Positions 16,864-24,884 are shown, numbered from the stretch's first letter. The stretch is DNA of 64,000 bases from Haloterrigena turkmenica DSM 5511 (GCF_000025325.1 NC_013743.1:3410001-3474000); one strand, 5' to 3'. Numbers and translations are program-made. The notes: generated by a model not told the origin, from the sequence alone.

Positions 16864-17868
16864 CTACGACTGGTAGCCCAGCGCCCGGAGGTGTTCTTCG
16901 ACGACCTCGTCGTCGACGTCGTCCCGTTCCACCGGGCGTTCCGCGACGATATCGCGCCGGTTCTCCCAGGGGACGACGAGCCAGGGGACGAGTCGGAGCT
17001 CCGGCGTCCAGACGTAGCCCGGATGCTCGTACCGGTCGCCGGTGAGTCGGGAGTAGAGGTTCGTGGTCTCGCCGAGCAGTTCCCCGTGGTCGGCGGTGAT
17101 GACGGTCTTTCCATCGAGTCGTTCGACGAGTCGCTCGACGTGCTCGAGGACCCGCTCCAGGTTTTCGACGTACACCGCCTGCAGTTCGGCCGGGGAAACG
17201 TAGCCCGCCTCCGCGGCATCCATCAGATACACCATGCCGTCCGAGCGACTGGTGACGTCGGCGTCCGATTTCCAGGCGGAGAACTCGAGCCCCTGATTCG
17301 TCCGGAGCCGTTCTCGCAACGCTTCGGCCTTCGGTCCGAAGTACGGGCCGTGGGGCTGCATGAAGTGGACGAGTAACCGCTTGTCTGGATGGCGTTCGTA
17401 GGCCTCGACGGCCTTCTCGCGAACGATCCCCGGCCGGTAGTTCCGATAGAGTTCGCTATCGAGAACGTCCCGCTGGGACTCGGGGTACGTCGAGACGAAC
17501 TCGTGGAAGGTGCCGTCCTCCAGCTGGTGAGAAAACCCGTTGGCGGAGACGTATACGGTGTCGTGGAACGTCTCCCCGGCGAACGTCTTCTCCATGAATT
17601 CGTTGCTCGTCGACGCGACGGAGACGGCGGCGGTTAGCTCACCGTCTATCGAATTGTGTTCGGCGAGATAGTCGAATCGACAGGCGTCCAGCAACAGAAG
17701 GTTGTCCCAGTCCGCGTCCATGATATTCGTCGGGCGGCCGTGCTCCCGATAGAAGACGTGTTTCTGCACATCGCCGTACCGCTTTTTGAGCTCGTGTTTG
17801 AACGCTTCTGGATTCTTACACGCCTCGATAAAATTGGAGAGGGTGTACTTCTCCGGGGAGAGGTCCAT
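16864..17868 (-). CDS. Alkaline-phosphatase/sulfatase superfamily hydrolase
   Basis: A 334-residue protein with the metal-site layout of the sulfatase/alkaline-phosphatase fold. LLLLDACRFDYL carries the first metal-binding Asp, HFMQPHGPYFG is a substrate-site segment, and VITADHGELLGE gives the second-metal Asp-His pair. No cysteine of the formylglycine sulfatase motif (CxPxR) is seen, so it may be a phosphotransferase or phosphodiesterase rather than a sulfatase. There is no signal peptide. Similar genes occur near haloarchaeal glycosylation and envelope clusters, so a role in cell-surface glycan or lipid modification is an inference. The frame extends to a TTG at 17895, but the ATG at 17868 fits homologues, which start close to LS.EKYTLSNF. 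Confidence 0.75.
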   Translation of the reverse strand: MDLSPEKYTLSNFIEACKNPEAFKHELKKRYGDVQKHVFYREHGRPTNIMDADWDNLLLLDACRFDYLAEHNSIDGELTAAVSVASTSNEFMEKTFAGETFHDTVYVSANGFSHQLEDGTFHEFVSTYPESQRDVLDSELYRNYRPGIVREKAVEAYERHPDKRLLVHFMQPHGPYFGPKAEALRERLRTNQGLEFSAWKSDADVTSRSDGMVYLMDAAEAGYVSPAELQAVYVENLERVLEHVERLVERLDGKTVITADHGELLGETTNLYSRLTGDRYEHPGYVWTPELRLVPWLVVPWENRRDIVAERPVERDDVDDEVVEEHLRALGYQS

Positions 17869-17992
17869 CGTGTCGAGGTCCAACTGGACGATCAATCAAT
17901 TTTAGCATCCGTTAGGATGAAAGTCACGATATCGAGAGCGTCCGAACTCGGCCGAGCGATCGGCCCAGACGGCGCGGCGAGTCCCCGAACAG

Positions 17993-18634
17993 TCAGGAGG
18001 CGTCCGACGCGTCGTCGTCGAAGTCGACCGTCCGAATCAATTGCGCGATCGTCTCCCGGTCGCGCTCCGGATCGATATCCAGCTCGCCGTCTGCCGTCGT
18101 CGAGTCGGTGGTCTCGGTGCGAACGCCGTTCTCGAGCGGGAGCACCCCGCCGGCCATCCCGAACGTCGACTCGAGCGGCCAGACGGCGATGTGGGCCTCG
18201 GCGTCGATCCGGTTCGGGCCCTCGCTCGTCTCCCCGTCGACGGGGTATCCCACGTCGAGGACGTACCACGAGCCCCCGTTGCCGTTGGACGCCTCGAACT
18301 CGAGGCTGTTCCGGGTGCCCTCAACGGCCAGCCCTTCGGACTCGAGGGTGTCGACGAACTGGTCTCTCGCTTTCGGTGCGGCCTTCGAGAAGACGGACGT
18401 CGTCGATAGCCCGAGATCGTCGGGCGAGGGGGAGACGGTCACGTCGACGACGAACAGGGAGCGGGCCGGAATGTCACTCGCCTCGAGCGCGCCCACGCCG
18501 GTCGCGGGCGTGACGCGCTCGTAGACCGTCGTCTCAGCGGTGATCGAGGCGAGCATGGCGCTCGTCTCGCCGGTTCGCGTCCCCAGCGGACGCCACGAGT
18601 CGGCTACTGCCTCCGGCAGGTCGAAGGTCATCAC
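17993..18634 (-). CDS. Haloarchaeal conserved hypothetical protein
   Basis: A 213-residue acidic protein without a signal peptide, membrane segment or catalytic motif I recognise. Several beta-strand-like segments (SLFVVDVTVSPSPDD, GSWYVLDVGYPVDGE, AEAHIAVWPLESTFGMAGG) suggest a compact beta-rich fold. The C-terminus ends with an Asp-rich tail. It is flanked by the hydrolase gene downstream and the Tfx gene upstream on the same strand with 87 bp between, so it might share a transcript with tfx; no function can be assigned. The first ATG (18634) is followed by a second at 18631. Confidence 0.6.
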   Translation of the reverse strand: MMTFDLPEAVADSWRPLGTRTGETSAMLASITAETTVYERVTPATGVGALEASDIPARSLFVVDVTVSPSPDDLGLSTTSVFSKAAPKARDQFVDTLESEGLAVEGTRNSLEFEASNGNGGSWYVLDVGYPVDGETSEGPNRIDAEAHIAVWPLESTFGMAGGVLPLENGVRTETTDSTTADGELDIDPERDRETIAQLIRTVDFDDDASDAS

Positions 18635-18721
18635 CCTCGCGTATGCCGCCGTCGCCTTTCGGTCTTCGGACTGCTGACGCTGCCTGCAACCGGCGTCGTG
18701 CGACGCGGCGTCGGACGGCGA

Positions 18722-19189
18722 TCACTCTTGGCGGTCCTGGTGGCGGACCCGCACCATCCCATCGGAGGTGACGCCGACGATCAGCGGCGTCGACACCTCC
18801 CGGCCCGACACCGCCGACCCCGCGGCGTCGCTGACGACCTTCATCAGGTCCGGCGCGGTGTGATCGACCTTGACACCCTGCTCGTCGCAGGCGTCGTAGA
18901 CCAACTGCGGGACGTCGTAGAGGTCGGTCCCCGCCGACACCCGGACGCGGACCGGCGCCCGCAGCGCCTCGGCGAAGGCGACCGTCTCGTGGGCCTTCTC
19001 CAAGTTCTCGCGCGCGCTCGACTCGATCGAGGAGACGTTCGCCCGCGAGGTGCCCAGCGCGTCGGCGATGTCGGCCTGCGAGACGCCGCGTTCGCGGAGC
19101 GCGAGCACCTGCGCCTGACGGTGTGTCAACACGCTCGTCTCGCCGTCGAATCCGATCTCCTCGAGCAACTCCTCGATCTCGTCGATCAC
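18722..19189 (-). CDS. Tfx family DNA-binding regulator
   Basis: A 155-residue archaeal regulator. The N-terminal helix-turn-helix TSVLTHRQAQVLALRERGVSQADIADALG.SRANVSSIE (split here at its turn) is the LuxR/Sigma-70 region-4-like domain of Tfx, first described as an activator at methanogen formylmethanofuran-dehydrogenase promoters. The C-terminal half (VRVRVSAGTDLYDVPQLVYD onward) is the Tfx-specific domain. Haloarchaea lack that methanogenic pathway, so its target here is different and unknown. The ATG at 19189 is the natural start. The upstream region contains the MoxR fragment on the opposite strand. Confidence 0.88.
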   Translation of the reverse strand: MIDEIEELLEEIGFDGETSVLTHRQAQVLALRERGVSQADIADALGTSRANVSSIESSARENLEKAHETVAFAEALRAPVRVRVSAGTDLYDVPQLVYDACDEQGVKVDHTAPDLMKVVSDAAGSAVSGREVSTPLIVGVTSDGMVRVRHQDRQE

Positions 19190-19344
19190 GGCGATCGCCT
19201 CTGCTCCCGCTCGCGCTCGAGTCCGCTCATACCCCAGTCTAAGACGGCGGCAGGGTCAAAGCTTCCCCGGTCCGTCCCGTCGGTCGTCGGCCGGCCGCGT
19301 GAAATCGGCCGAACGCTATATGCGGGTCGCGCGACTGTCATCGG

Positions 19345-19542
19345 CTGTTCGAGGCGAGCCGCGCCCGCGCGGTGGTTTCGGGCCGGGACTACGTCGCTCC
19401 CGAGGACATCCACGCGGTCGTTCACCCCGCGCTGGATCACCGAATCGTCCTGACCACCGAGGCGGACGTCCGCGGCGTCGATCCGCGGACGGTCGTCGAG
19501 GGTGCGGTCAACAGCGTGCCAATGCCCTCGATGGATCGGTGA
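19345..19542 (+). pseudogene. MoxR-type AAA ATPase, C-terminal remnant
   Basis: A 65-residue open stretch reads LFEASRARAVVSGRDYVAPED, then IHAVVHPALDHRIVLTTEAD, then VRGVDPRTVVEGAVNSVPMP before a TGA. This is the lid/C-terminal part of MoxR ATPases (compare the family pattern of an ARA.. helix, GRDYV.P.D, LRHR...T.EA, V..VPVP). No start codon, Walker A, Walker B or the rest of the ~320-residue ATPase is present upstream, where the sequence is the tfx upstream region. It is therefore a broken relic. The coding-like composition implies fairly recent loss. No DUF58 partner gene is adjacent. Confidence 0.7.
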
Positions 19543-19836
19543 GGGCTCGAGCGAACGGTGCCGTTCGATCGGAACGTCGCTGAAATCGACCTGTCGACTG
19601 ATCGGAACTAACCAATAGAGATAACAGTCGGTGTGCCGGAATGTATACTGCGCACCGGATGCGCCACGGCGGGTCCGTGCCTCTGACATCGCCTCTCGCC
19701 GTGTCTCACGCGGCTCCCGCGAGGGGAGCGAGAGTCACCCTAGGGGGGTACTCTTTCGCCGCGTCTTTCGCCGTCCCGCTGCGAGCGTGAGCGACTGGTT
19801 TTCGCGGAAACCGGAGACAGAGGGGCCGCGCCGCGG
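19543..19836. other. Non-coding interval after the MoxR remnant
   Basis: Nearly 300 bp without a gene. It contains the downstream end of the minus-strand metallo-hydrolase gene and short dyads, such as ggttttcgcggaaacc at about 19797-19812, that could act in transcript ending. Confidence 0.4.
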
Positions 19837-20829
19837 TCAGTACTCGAGGTGCCAGCGCCGTTCGTCCTTCGCGGCGAGCACTTCGGCGACGCCGTCGGCC
19901 AGCCGATACTCGGTTTCCTCCCGAACGACGGTCCCGGCCCGCTCTAAGTGCTCCAGATGGGCGTACGATTCGCCGGGGCCGTGGAGGATGTGGATGTCCT
20001 CGAGGTCGCCGAACAGGGCCGCGCTCACCGTCCAGGTGTCGCAGGGGCCCTCGCGATCCAGCGCGTCGAGGACCCGCCAGGCGCGTTCCGCGTGATGGTC
20101 GATGATGTGCTGGGCCCGGTCGGCGGGTTCGTCGATCGGATCGCGGTGGCCCGGCCACGCGCGATGGTAGTCGGCCTCGACGATCCCGCGGAGCGCCCGC
20201 AGATAGCGCTCGAGCGGGCGATCGACGCGGACGTCCGCGCCGCCGACGTTGGGCGTGTAGACGGGCAACAGCGCGTCGCCGGAGAGCACCTCCCGTCGGC
20301 CCTCGAAGGTCGTCTCGAACATGCACAGTCCCGCGGCGTGGCCGGAGGCGTGGACGACCTCGAGTTCGCCGCCGGGTACGGGAAACGTCTCGCCGTCGGC
20401 GAACGTCGTGACGGTCGGCGACGCGGCGCCCGTCTCGGCGTCGGACATCCGCTCGCGGAGGACGGCCCGCTGCTCCTCGGGCATCCCCCACTGTTCGAAG
20501 TACTCCTCCTGTAGCTCGTACATCGTGTTCCAGGCGTCCTCGTCGCCCTCGACGAGCGGCGCGTCGGCCTCGTGGACGTAGACCTCGGCGCCGCCTTCGG
20601 CCTGAATCGCGCCCGCCAGCCCGGTGTGGTCGCCGTGCCAGTGGGTGAGGAACACCTGATCGACGTCGGCGAAGGCGAGGCCCCGTTCGGCGAGGGCGGC
20701 CTCGAGTTGCTCCCGCGTCGTCGCCGTCCAGTCGCCGGTGTCGATCAGCGCCACCTCCGACCCCTCCGTGAAGAGGTACGCGTTGTTGTCGCCTTCGAAC
20801 GCCGCGTTCGACAGGGGGATCCGCTCCAT
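19837..20829 (-). CDS. Metallo-beta-lactamase fold hydrolase
   Basis: A 330-residue enzyme. The zinc-site motif THWHGDH gives H63, H65, D67 and H68. Further metal ligands are expected in ELEVVHASGHAAGL and VLSGDALLP, and the last histidine in AWPGHRDPI. The C-terminal ~80 residues contain a winged-helix-like domain (ALFGDLEDIHILHGPGESYAH, then LEHLERAGTVVREETEYR), the architecture of LACTB2/glyoxalase-II-like hydrolases. The probable substrate is a thioester, acyl-CoA or nucleic acid; the sequence alone does not decide. I start at the ATG at 20829; the open frame continues upstream as basic sequence without conservation. Confidence 0.85.
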   Translation of the reverse strand: MERIPLSNAAFEGDNNAYLFTEGSEVALIDTGDWTATTREQLEAALAERGLAFADVDQVFLTHWHGDHTGLAGAIQAEGGAEVYVHEADAPLVEGDEDAWNTMYELQEEYFEQWGMPEEQRAVLRERMSDAETGAASPTVTTFADGETFPVPGGELEVVHASGHAAGLCMFETTFEGRREVLSGDALLPVYTPNVGGADVRVDRPLERYLRALRGIVEADYHRAWPGHRDPIDEPADRAQHIIDHHAERAWRVLDALDREGPCDTWTVSAALFGDLEDIHILHGPGESYAHLEHLERAGTVVREETEYRLADGVAEVLAAKDERRWHLEY

Positions 20830-20885
20830 GCATTTGTGTCGCACAAGCGACGGGAAAACCCTTGCGTCGCGACGGTCGCGGCGTT

Positions 20886-21242
20886 CTATCCGCGAAGCGC
20901 CCAGGCGACGAGCACGACCGCGAACAGCCCGCTGCCGACGGCGACCGCCGCGTACGCCGGATCGGCGATCGCGACGCCCGTCGCGACCCACCGGTAGCAG
21001 GCGACGGTGGCGCCCGCGACGACCGCGCCCGTCAGCGTGGCACCGCCGACGTGGACGAGTTCCGCCCGCGTCGTCGCCGCGTCGCGACCAAGTTCCGTCC
21101 GAACGCCGTCGGCGGCGACGAGCACGTCGCCCGCGACGCCGAGCAGGTCCATCGCGGCCGCGCCGGCGTGCTCGCGGGCGCCGGAGTCAGGGAGGATTCG
21201 AAGAGCGACGATCCCGACCACGTCGATCGCAGTGAGCGTCAT
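20886..21242 (-). CDS. Small multi-pass membrane protein
   Basis: A 118-residue hydrophobic protein with about three membrane helices: one at the N-terminus (TLTAIDVVGIVALRIL), one near residue 65 (GGATLTGAVVAGATVACY), and one at the end (AYAAVAVGSGLFAVVLVAWAL). The middle portion is an acidic/alanine-rich linker. The ATG at 21242 is chosen; the frame can be extended to 21287, but the extension is basic. It has no recognisable family or partner, and lies head-to-tail with the metallo-hydrolase gene, 56 bp upstream of it, so the two may be cotranscribed. Confidence 0.5.
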   Translation of the reverse strand: MTLTAIDVVGIVALRILPDSGAREHAGAAAMDLLGVAGDVLVAADGVRTELGRDAATTRAELVHVGGATLTGAVVAGATVACYRWVATGVAIADPAYAAVAVGSGLFAVVLVAWALRG

Positions 21243-21293
21243 CTCGGTCGCAGCCCGACTGCTGTGTTGTCGCTTCACCGCCACCAATGCCGT

Positions 21294-21425
21294 CTAACAG
21301 GCCGTTGGCTGGCGATTCCGAGCCACCATCGGCATCGCGCTCGCGGCGAGAACGAGTCCGCAGACGGCACACAGGACGGCACCGATCGTCAGTATCCGTT
21401 GTCCACTCCCCGAACCAGTTGCCAT
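21294..21425 (-). CDS. 43-residue single-pass membrane peptide (candidate)
   Basis: A short frame begins MATGSGSGQRILTIGAVLCA and continues VCGLVLAASAMPMVARNRQP before a TAG. It has one clear hydrophobic helix (residues ~10-31) and a short polar, basic tail. GC at third positions is high, as in the neighbouring genes, and it sits in an otherwise unexplained 245-bp gap upstream of another small membrane protein gene on the same strand. The coding call rests on composition and topology only; it could also be chance. Confidence 0.4.
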   Translation of the reverse strand: MATGSGSGQRILTIGAVLCAVCGLVLAASAMPMVARNRQPTAC

Positions 21426-21532
21426 CGGTCGCCTAACAGTTACCAGAACTGGTACTTACGTCTTATTGCAGTTAAACCGCCGAAATACGCGAAAACGGAT
21501 CGATCGACGACTGTCCACTCGCGGGGGTCCGA

Positions 21533-22057
21533 CTACGAGCCCCAGAAGTTCTCCCGACTGCCCAGCCGTTCGCGGGCCGGCTTGTCGGCACCCTTCCCGC
21601 CCTCGTCGTCCGAGTCGGCCGCCGCATCGTCGCCGTCGTCTGCAGCGTCCTCGTCGGTCGACGCCGCGTCCGCCGCCGATTCTGCGTCGTCCTCCGACTC
21701 CGCGTCCTCGTCCTCGTCCGGATCCATCGGGAGGAGTTCGAGTTTCTCCGCGCGGGCGTGATTGCTGTGGACTCGAGTCACTTCGACGCGAGCGCGGGCC
21801 TCCGGCAGGATGCCGTCGACCATCACGATAAATCCGTCTTCGGTTCGCCCGACGCCGGCGCCGCTCTCGTGCATGTCGACGACGTCGATAACGATCTCCT
21901 CGCCCGACTTGACGGGCTGGGTCTTCAGGTCCTCGATGGGCTGGCTGTAGTGGTTACACCATTCCTTGCCCCCGCGGTCGCCGTAATGCTGACACCCCAT
22001 TCCCGAGATCCGTTCGGAGAATTCCGGGCAGTCGTCGGCAAGTGGACAGTCTGCCAT
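21533..22057 (-). CDS. TRAM-domain protein with N-terminal four-cysteine knuckle and acidic tail
   Basis: A 174-residue protein. Residues 1-40 carry C4, C10, C22 and C34, a probable zinc or iron-sulfur knuckle. Residues ~50-112 are a TRAM beta-barrel (VKSGEEIVIDVVDMHESGAG, then GFIVMVDGILPEARARVEV), the OB-like RNA-binding domain that also occurs in tRNA methylthiotransferases and methyltransferases. The last ~60 residues are a disordered Asp/Glu/Ala tail. Stand-alone TRAM proteins are proposed archaeal RNA chaperones; this one probably binds RNA. The start is the ATG at 22057; the frame runs on to 22186, but through the intergenic region shared with etfB. Confidence 0.85.
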   Translation of the reverse strand: MADCPLADDCPEFSERISGMGCQHYGDRGGKEWCNHYSQPIEDLKTQPVKSGEEIVIDVVDMHESGAGVGRTEDGFIVMVDGILPEARARVEVTRVHSNHARAEKLELLPMDPDEDEDAESEDDAESAADAASTDEDAADDGDDAAADSDDEGGKGADKPARERLGSRENFWGS

Positions 22058-22260
22058 ACGGCATACTACCAGTGGCGTCGTTAAACCGTTTCCGTCTTGC
22101 GGATCGATGGCGTCGTGTCTAGAAACGTTGGTAGTATTTTTCCCAAATATGGATGATGTTGTAGTCTTTTCTGGATATTTAATCACAGGTTGTTAAATGA
22201 ACTGGCTCCCTATGAAAGCGCGTTTCGAAAAGGTTTACGGTACGGGCGTGGCAGTGATAA

Positions 22261-23055
22261 ATGATGAAAATCCTCGTTACGGTCAAAGAAGTCGCGACCG
22301 TCGAAGACGAGTTCGAAATAGAGGGTACTGCGATCGCCGACCAGTACCTGGGCGCCGACTTGAACGAGTGGGACGACTACGCCATCGAGGAGGCCGTCCA
22401 GCTCCAAGAGGCGGGCGTCGCCGACGAAGTCGTGACGGTCACGATCGGTCCGGAGGAGTGCGAACAGACCATCCGGCAGGCGCTGGCGAAAGGCGCCGAC
22501 CGCGCCGTCCGCGTCTGGGACGACTCGCTCGAGGGCGTCGATCTGTTGGACGTCGGCGCCAAAACGGAGCTTCTGAGCGCCGTCATCGAGGAGGAGGATC
22601 CCGACCTCGTGCTGACCGGCGTTCAGGCCGGCGACGACAGCTTCGGCGCGACGGGCGTCTCCGTCGCCGAGAACCTCGGCTACCAGTGGGGGGCCGTCGT
22701 CAACCACTTAGAGCACGGGTTCGACGACGACGCGGCCTCCGTGCGACGCGAACTCGAGGGCGGGGTCGAGGAGCTGACCGAGATCGAGCTCCCCGCCGTC
22801 CTGACGATCCAGACGGGGATCAACGAGCCGCGCTACGCCAGCCTGCGGGGCATCCGGCAGGCCCAGCGCAAGGAACTCGACGTCAAGGCGCTGGCTGATA
22901 TCGGCGTCGACGAGAGCGCTATCGACGCCGACCTCGAGCTGACGGACATGTACGAGCCCGAAAGCGAGAGCGACGTAACGACCTGGGAGGGTAGCGCCGA
23001 GGAGACGGCCGGAGAGCTCGCTGAGCTCCTTCGCGACAAGGGGGTGGCACAATGA
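22261..23055 (+). CDS. etfB: Electron transfer flavoprotein beta subunit
   Basis: A 264-residue ETF beta subunit, AMP/FAD-binding partner of EtfA. Together they carry electrons from acyl-CoA and related flavin dehydrogenases to the quinone pool. Family features include MKILVTVKEV at the start, a DLVLTGVQAGDDSFGATGV nucleotide-binding turn, and the signature region LPAVLTIQTGINEPRYASLR. The ATG at 22261 is followed by a second at 22264; an AT-rich gtttacgg about 25 bp upstream fits a leaderless promoter. The stop overlaps the etfA start (ATGA, 23052-23055), indicating translational coupling. Confidence 0.95.
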   Translation: MMKILVTVKEVATVEDEFEIEGTAIADQYLGADLNEWDDYAIEEAVQLQEAGVADEVVTVTIGPEECEQTIRQALAKGADRAVRVWDDSLEGVDLLDVGAKTELLSAVIEEEDPDLVLTGVQAGDDSFGATGVSVAENLGYQWGAVVNHLEHGFDDDAASVRRELEGGVEELTEIELPAVLTIQTGINEPRYASLRGIRQAQRKELDVKALADIGVDESAIDADLELTDMYEPESESDVTTWEGSAEETAGELAELLRDKGVAQ

Positions 23056-24005
23056 CGGATATCCTCGCAGTCACGGACCACCGCCGCGGCGAACTGCGCG
23101 ACGTCAGCTACGAGATCATCACCGCGGGCCGCCAGCTGGCCAACGAGACCGGCGGCGACCTGCATCTGGCGGTCATCAGCGGTACCGTCGACGAGTTCGC
23201 AGAGAAACTGAACCGCGAGGGCGTCGACGCCATCCACACCGTCGACTACGGCGAGGAGTTCAACCACGACGTCTACACGCAGGCGATCACGCAACTGTAC
23301 GACGAACTCGCCCCGCAGTACGTCCTCGCGCCCAACAGCGTCAACGGTCTCGACTACGCCCCCGCCGTCGCCACCCGACTCGACCTGCCGATCGTCACCG
23401 ACACGATCGACTTAGCGACCGACGGCGAGACCCTGATCGCCACCCGTGAGATGTACGGCGGGAAGGTCGAAACCACCACCGAACTCGAGGGGAGCGCGGT
23501 CGCGACGATCCGCAGCGCCGAGTGGCCCCAGACGGAGGGGACCGGCGACGCCGCGATCGAGGCCTTCGACGCGGCGATCGACGAGGACGCGATCGGCTCG
23601 ACGGTCAACGGCTTCGAGGAGGTCGGCGGCGGCGACGTCGACATCAGCGAAGCGGACGTCCTCGTGAGCGTCGGCCGCGGGATCGAAGAGGAGGACAACC
23701 TCCCGCTCATCGAGGAGCTCGCGGACGCCCTCGGCGCGACGCTGTCGTCCTCGCGACCGATCGTCGACAACGGCTGGCTGCCCAAGAATCGGCAGGTCGG
23801 CCAGTCCGGCAAAGTGGTGACGCCGGACGTCTACATCGCGATCGGCATCTCCGGTGCGGTCCAGCACGTCGCCGGCATGAAGGGATCGGACACGATCGTC
23901 GCGATCAACACCGACCCCAACGCGCCGATCATGGACATCGCCGACTACGCGATCGTCGACGACCTCTTCGACATCGTCCCCGCGCTCACGGAAGAGTTCC
24001 AGTAA
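23052..24005 (+). CDS. etfA: Electron transfer flavoprotein alpha subunit
   Basis: A 317-residue ETF alpha subunit. The N-terminal domain (residues ~1-185) pairs with EtfB, and the C-terminal FAD domain contains the family signature VSVGRGI, then [19 protein letters not shown], then [20 protein letters not shown] and [14 protein letters not shown]. All of these are intact. It overlaps etfB by four bases. The unusual part is its end: the last 35 nt (23971-24005, coding VPALTEEFQ and stop) recur as a decayed copy at 24214-24248, separated by an element of 208 bp. The gene itself is full length, so function should be unaffected. Confidence 0.95.
   Translation: MTDILAVTDHRRGELRDVSYEIITAGRQLANETGGDLHLAVISGTVDEFAEKLNREGVDAIHTVDYGEEFNHDVYTQAITQLYDELAPQYVLAPNSVNGLDYAPAVATRLDLPIVTDTIDLATDGETLIATREMYGGKVETTTELEGSAVATIRSAEWPQTEGTGDAAIEAFDAAIDEDAIGSTVNGFEEVGGGDVDISEADVLVSVGRGIEEEDNLPLIEELADALGATLSSSRPIVDNGWLPKNRQVGQSGKVVTPDVYIAIGISGAVQHVAGMKGSDTIVAINTDPNAPIMDIADYAIVDDLFDIVPALTEEFQ
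23971..24005 (+). repeat. Direct repeat, gene-proximal copy (etfA 3' end)
   Basis: These last 35 nt of etfA match 24214-24248 with four differences. Twenty-one consecutive bases, ending in gctcacggaag, are identical. Both copies end in a stop codon in the same frame (VPALTEEFQ here, VPALTEAFQ in the distal copy). Confidence 0.85.
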
Positions 24006-24213
24006 CTGCGTGGTTCGAGCGGAGTGAGAACCACGACAGGCGAACGGGCGCGTTGCGCCCGTGAGCTGTACCGCGAGCGACCGAAGGGAGCGAGCGGCTT
24101 TTTGGTCCAGATTTTTTCGAGAGGGTGAGTGAGAGCGCGGCGCGTAGCGTCGCGGTGAAGCGAACGGCGCAGCCGTGAGCAGGGAGCGAACCCGAGCGAA
24201 AAAAGGTGGTCGC
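24006..24213. mobile_element. 3'-end element E1 behind etfA (candidate)
   Basis: A 208-bp non-coding segment bounded by the 35-nt direct repeats of the etfA end. From left to right it has a hairpin with 8-bp arms and an 11-nt loop gagcggagtga (24009-24035), a 7-bp hairpin with loop gtt (24045-24061), a block gtaccgcgag...gagcgagcggctttttg (24068-24104), T-runs near 24112-24117, a small hairpin acggc-gca-gccgt (24164-24176), and an end block gagcgaac...gaaaaaaggt (24185-24207). The blocks at 24068 and 24185 recur in the element behind the radical SAM gene. The T-runs could end etf transcription. No protein is encoded. The insertion mechanism is inferred only from the flanking repeats. Confidence 0.5.
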
Positions 24214-24248
24214 ACGTCGTCCCCGCGCTCACGGAAGCGTTCCAATGA
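24214..24248 (+). repeat. Direct repeat, distal copy of the etfA 3' end
   Basis: A 35-nt decayed copy of the etfA end, still closed by a stop (tga instead of taa). Differences fall at four positions: two change no amino acid or only the stop codon, and one turns Glu into Ala. It marks the far border of element E1. Confidence 0.85.
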
Positions 24249-24884
24249 GCGGATCGCGGGCACGGCGGTAGTGAACGATCGGTCTGGGCCGGTCGTAGCG
24301 CAGCACGCGTTCAATGGGTTCGGTCGATCGGTGTTCGTCCGTCGGCGTTTCGCTTTCGTGCGCCCGCGTATACGACGACCCTCTCGTGAACCGCCTCGCA
24401 GTCACGCGCTTCGAGCTCCCCTCGGCGTCTCGTCACCGAGCCGAGCGAAGTTCGGCGAGGTCGGCGGGGCGAAGTCGTTCGAACACGCCGAGGCACTCGG
24501 TCTGCGTTCGCTGTCGATTCGACGCTCCGTTTCTCGGTCGGGTGGCAGCGACAGCGTTCGCTGGCTACCGCCGTACCCACCGGGCGGCCACGCATCTTCT
24601 TCGACTGCCGTTCGACGCGATCGAAAGCGCACTATTGAAGATACCTGATATATCTTGTACAGTACTGTTCTACGGTACATCTGTCGATAATTTACTAGAT
24701 CGATTACCGATCGAGGTTTGGTAGCTCTTCACACCTATTGCCGCTTGCGAGTGTCTTTCAAACGTAGTACGACGTGTTGCCACTGTAACTATTTCAGAGT
24801 ATACTAAATCGAGTTATGATTTACTTAGAGTCTTTCACAGAAATCAGACAGTGTGGTTATATGGTATGAGTAGAATGCAGAAGT
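24249..24884. other. Non-coding region between element E1 and the binding-protein gene
   Basis: About 636 bp with no supportable gene. The left 350 bp are GC-rich with hairpin-like scraps (for example gccgagcgaagttcggc near 24443). From about 24630 the DNA turns AT-rich and contains two adjacent dyads: agata-N7-tatct (24639-24655) and tgtac-N14-gtaca (24656-24679). These may be regulator sites. A TATA box is at 24856-24863. Confidence 0.45.
24856..24863 (+). promoter_or_regulatory. TATA box for the binding-protein/transducer operon
   Basis: The sequence gttatatg lies roughly 25 bp before the ATG at 24885, in AT-rich surroundings, as expected for a leaderless or short-leader transcript. Confidence 0.55.

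Noticed and set aside
19186-19689. 167-codon minus-strand frame overlapping the tfx start
   Set aside because: It overlaps the MoxR remnant on the opposite strand, which has real family features; this frame shows none.
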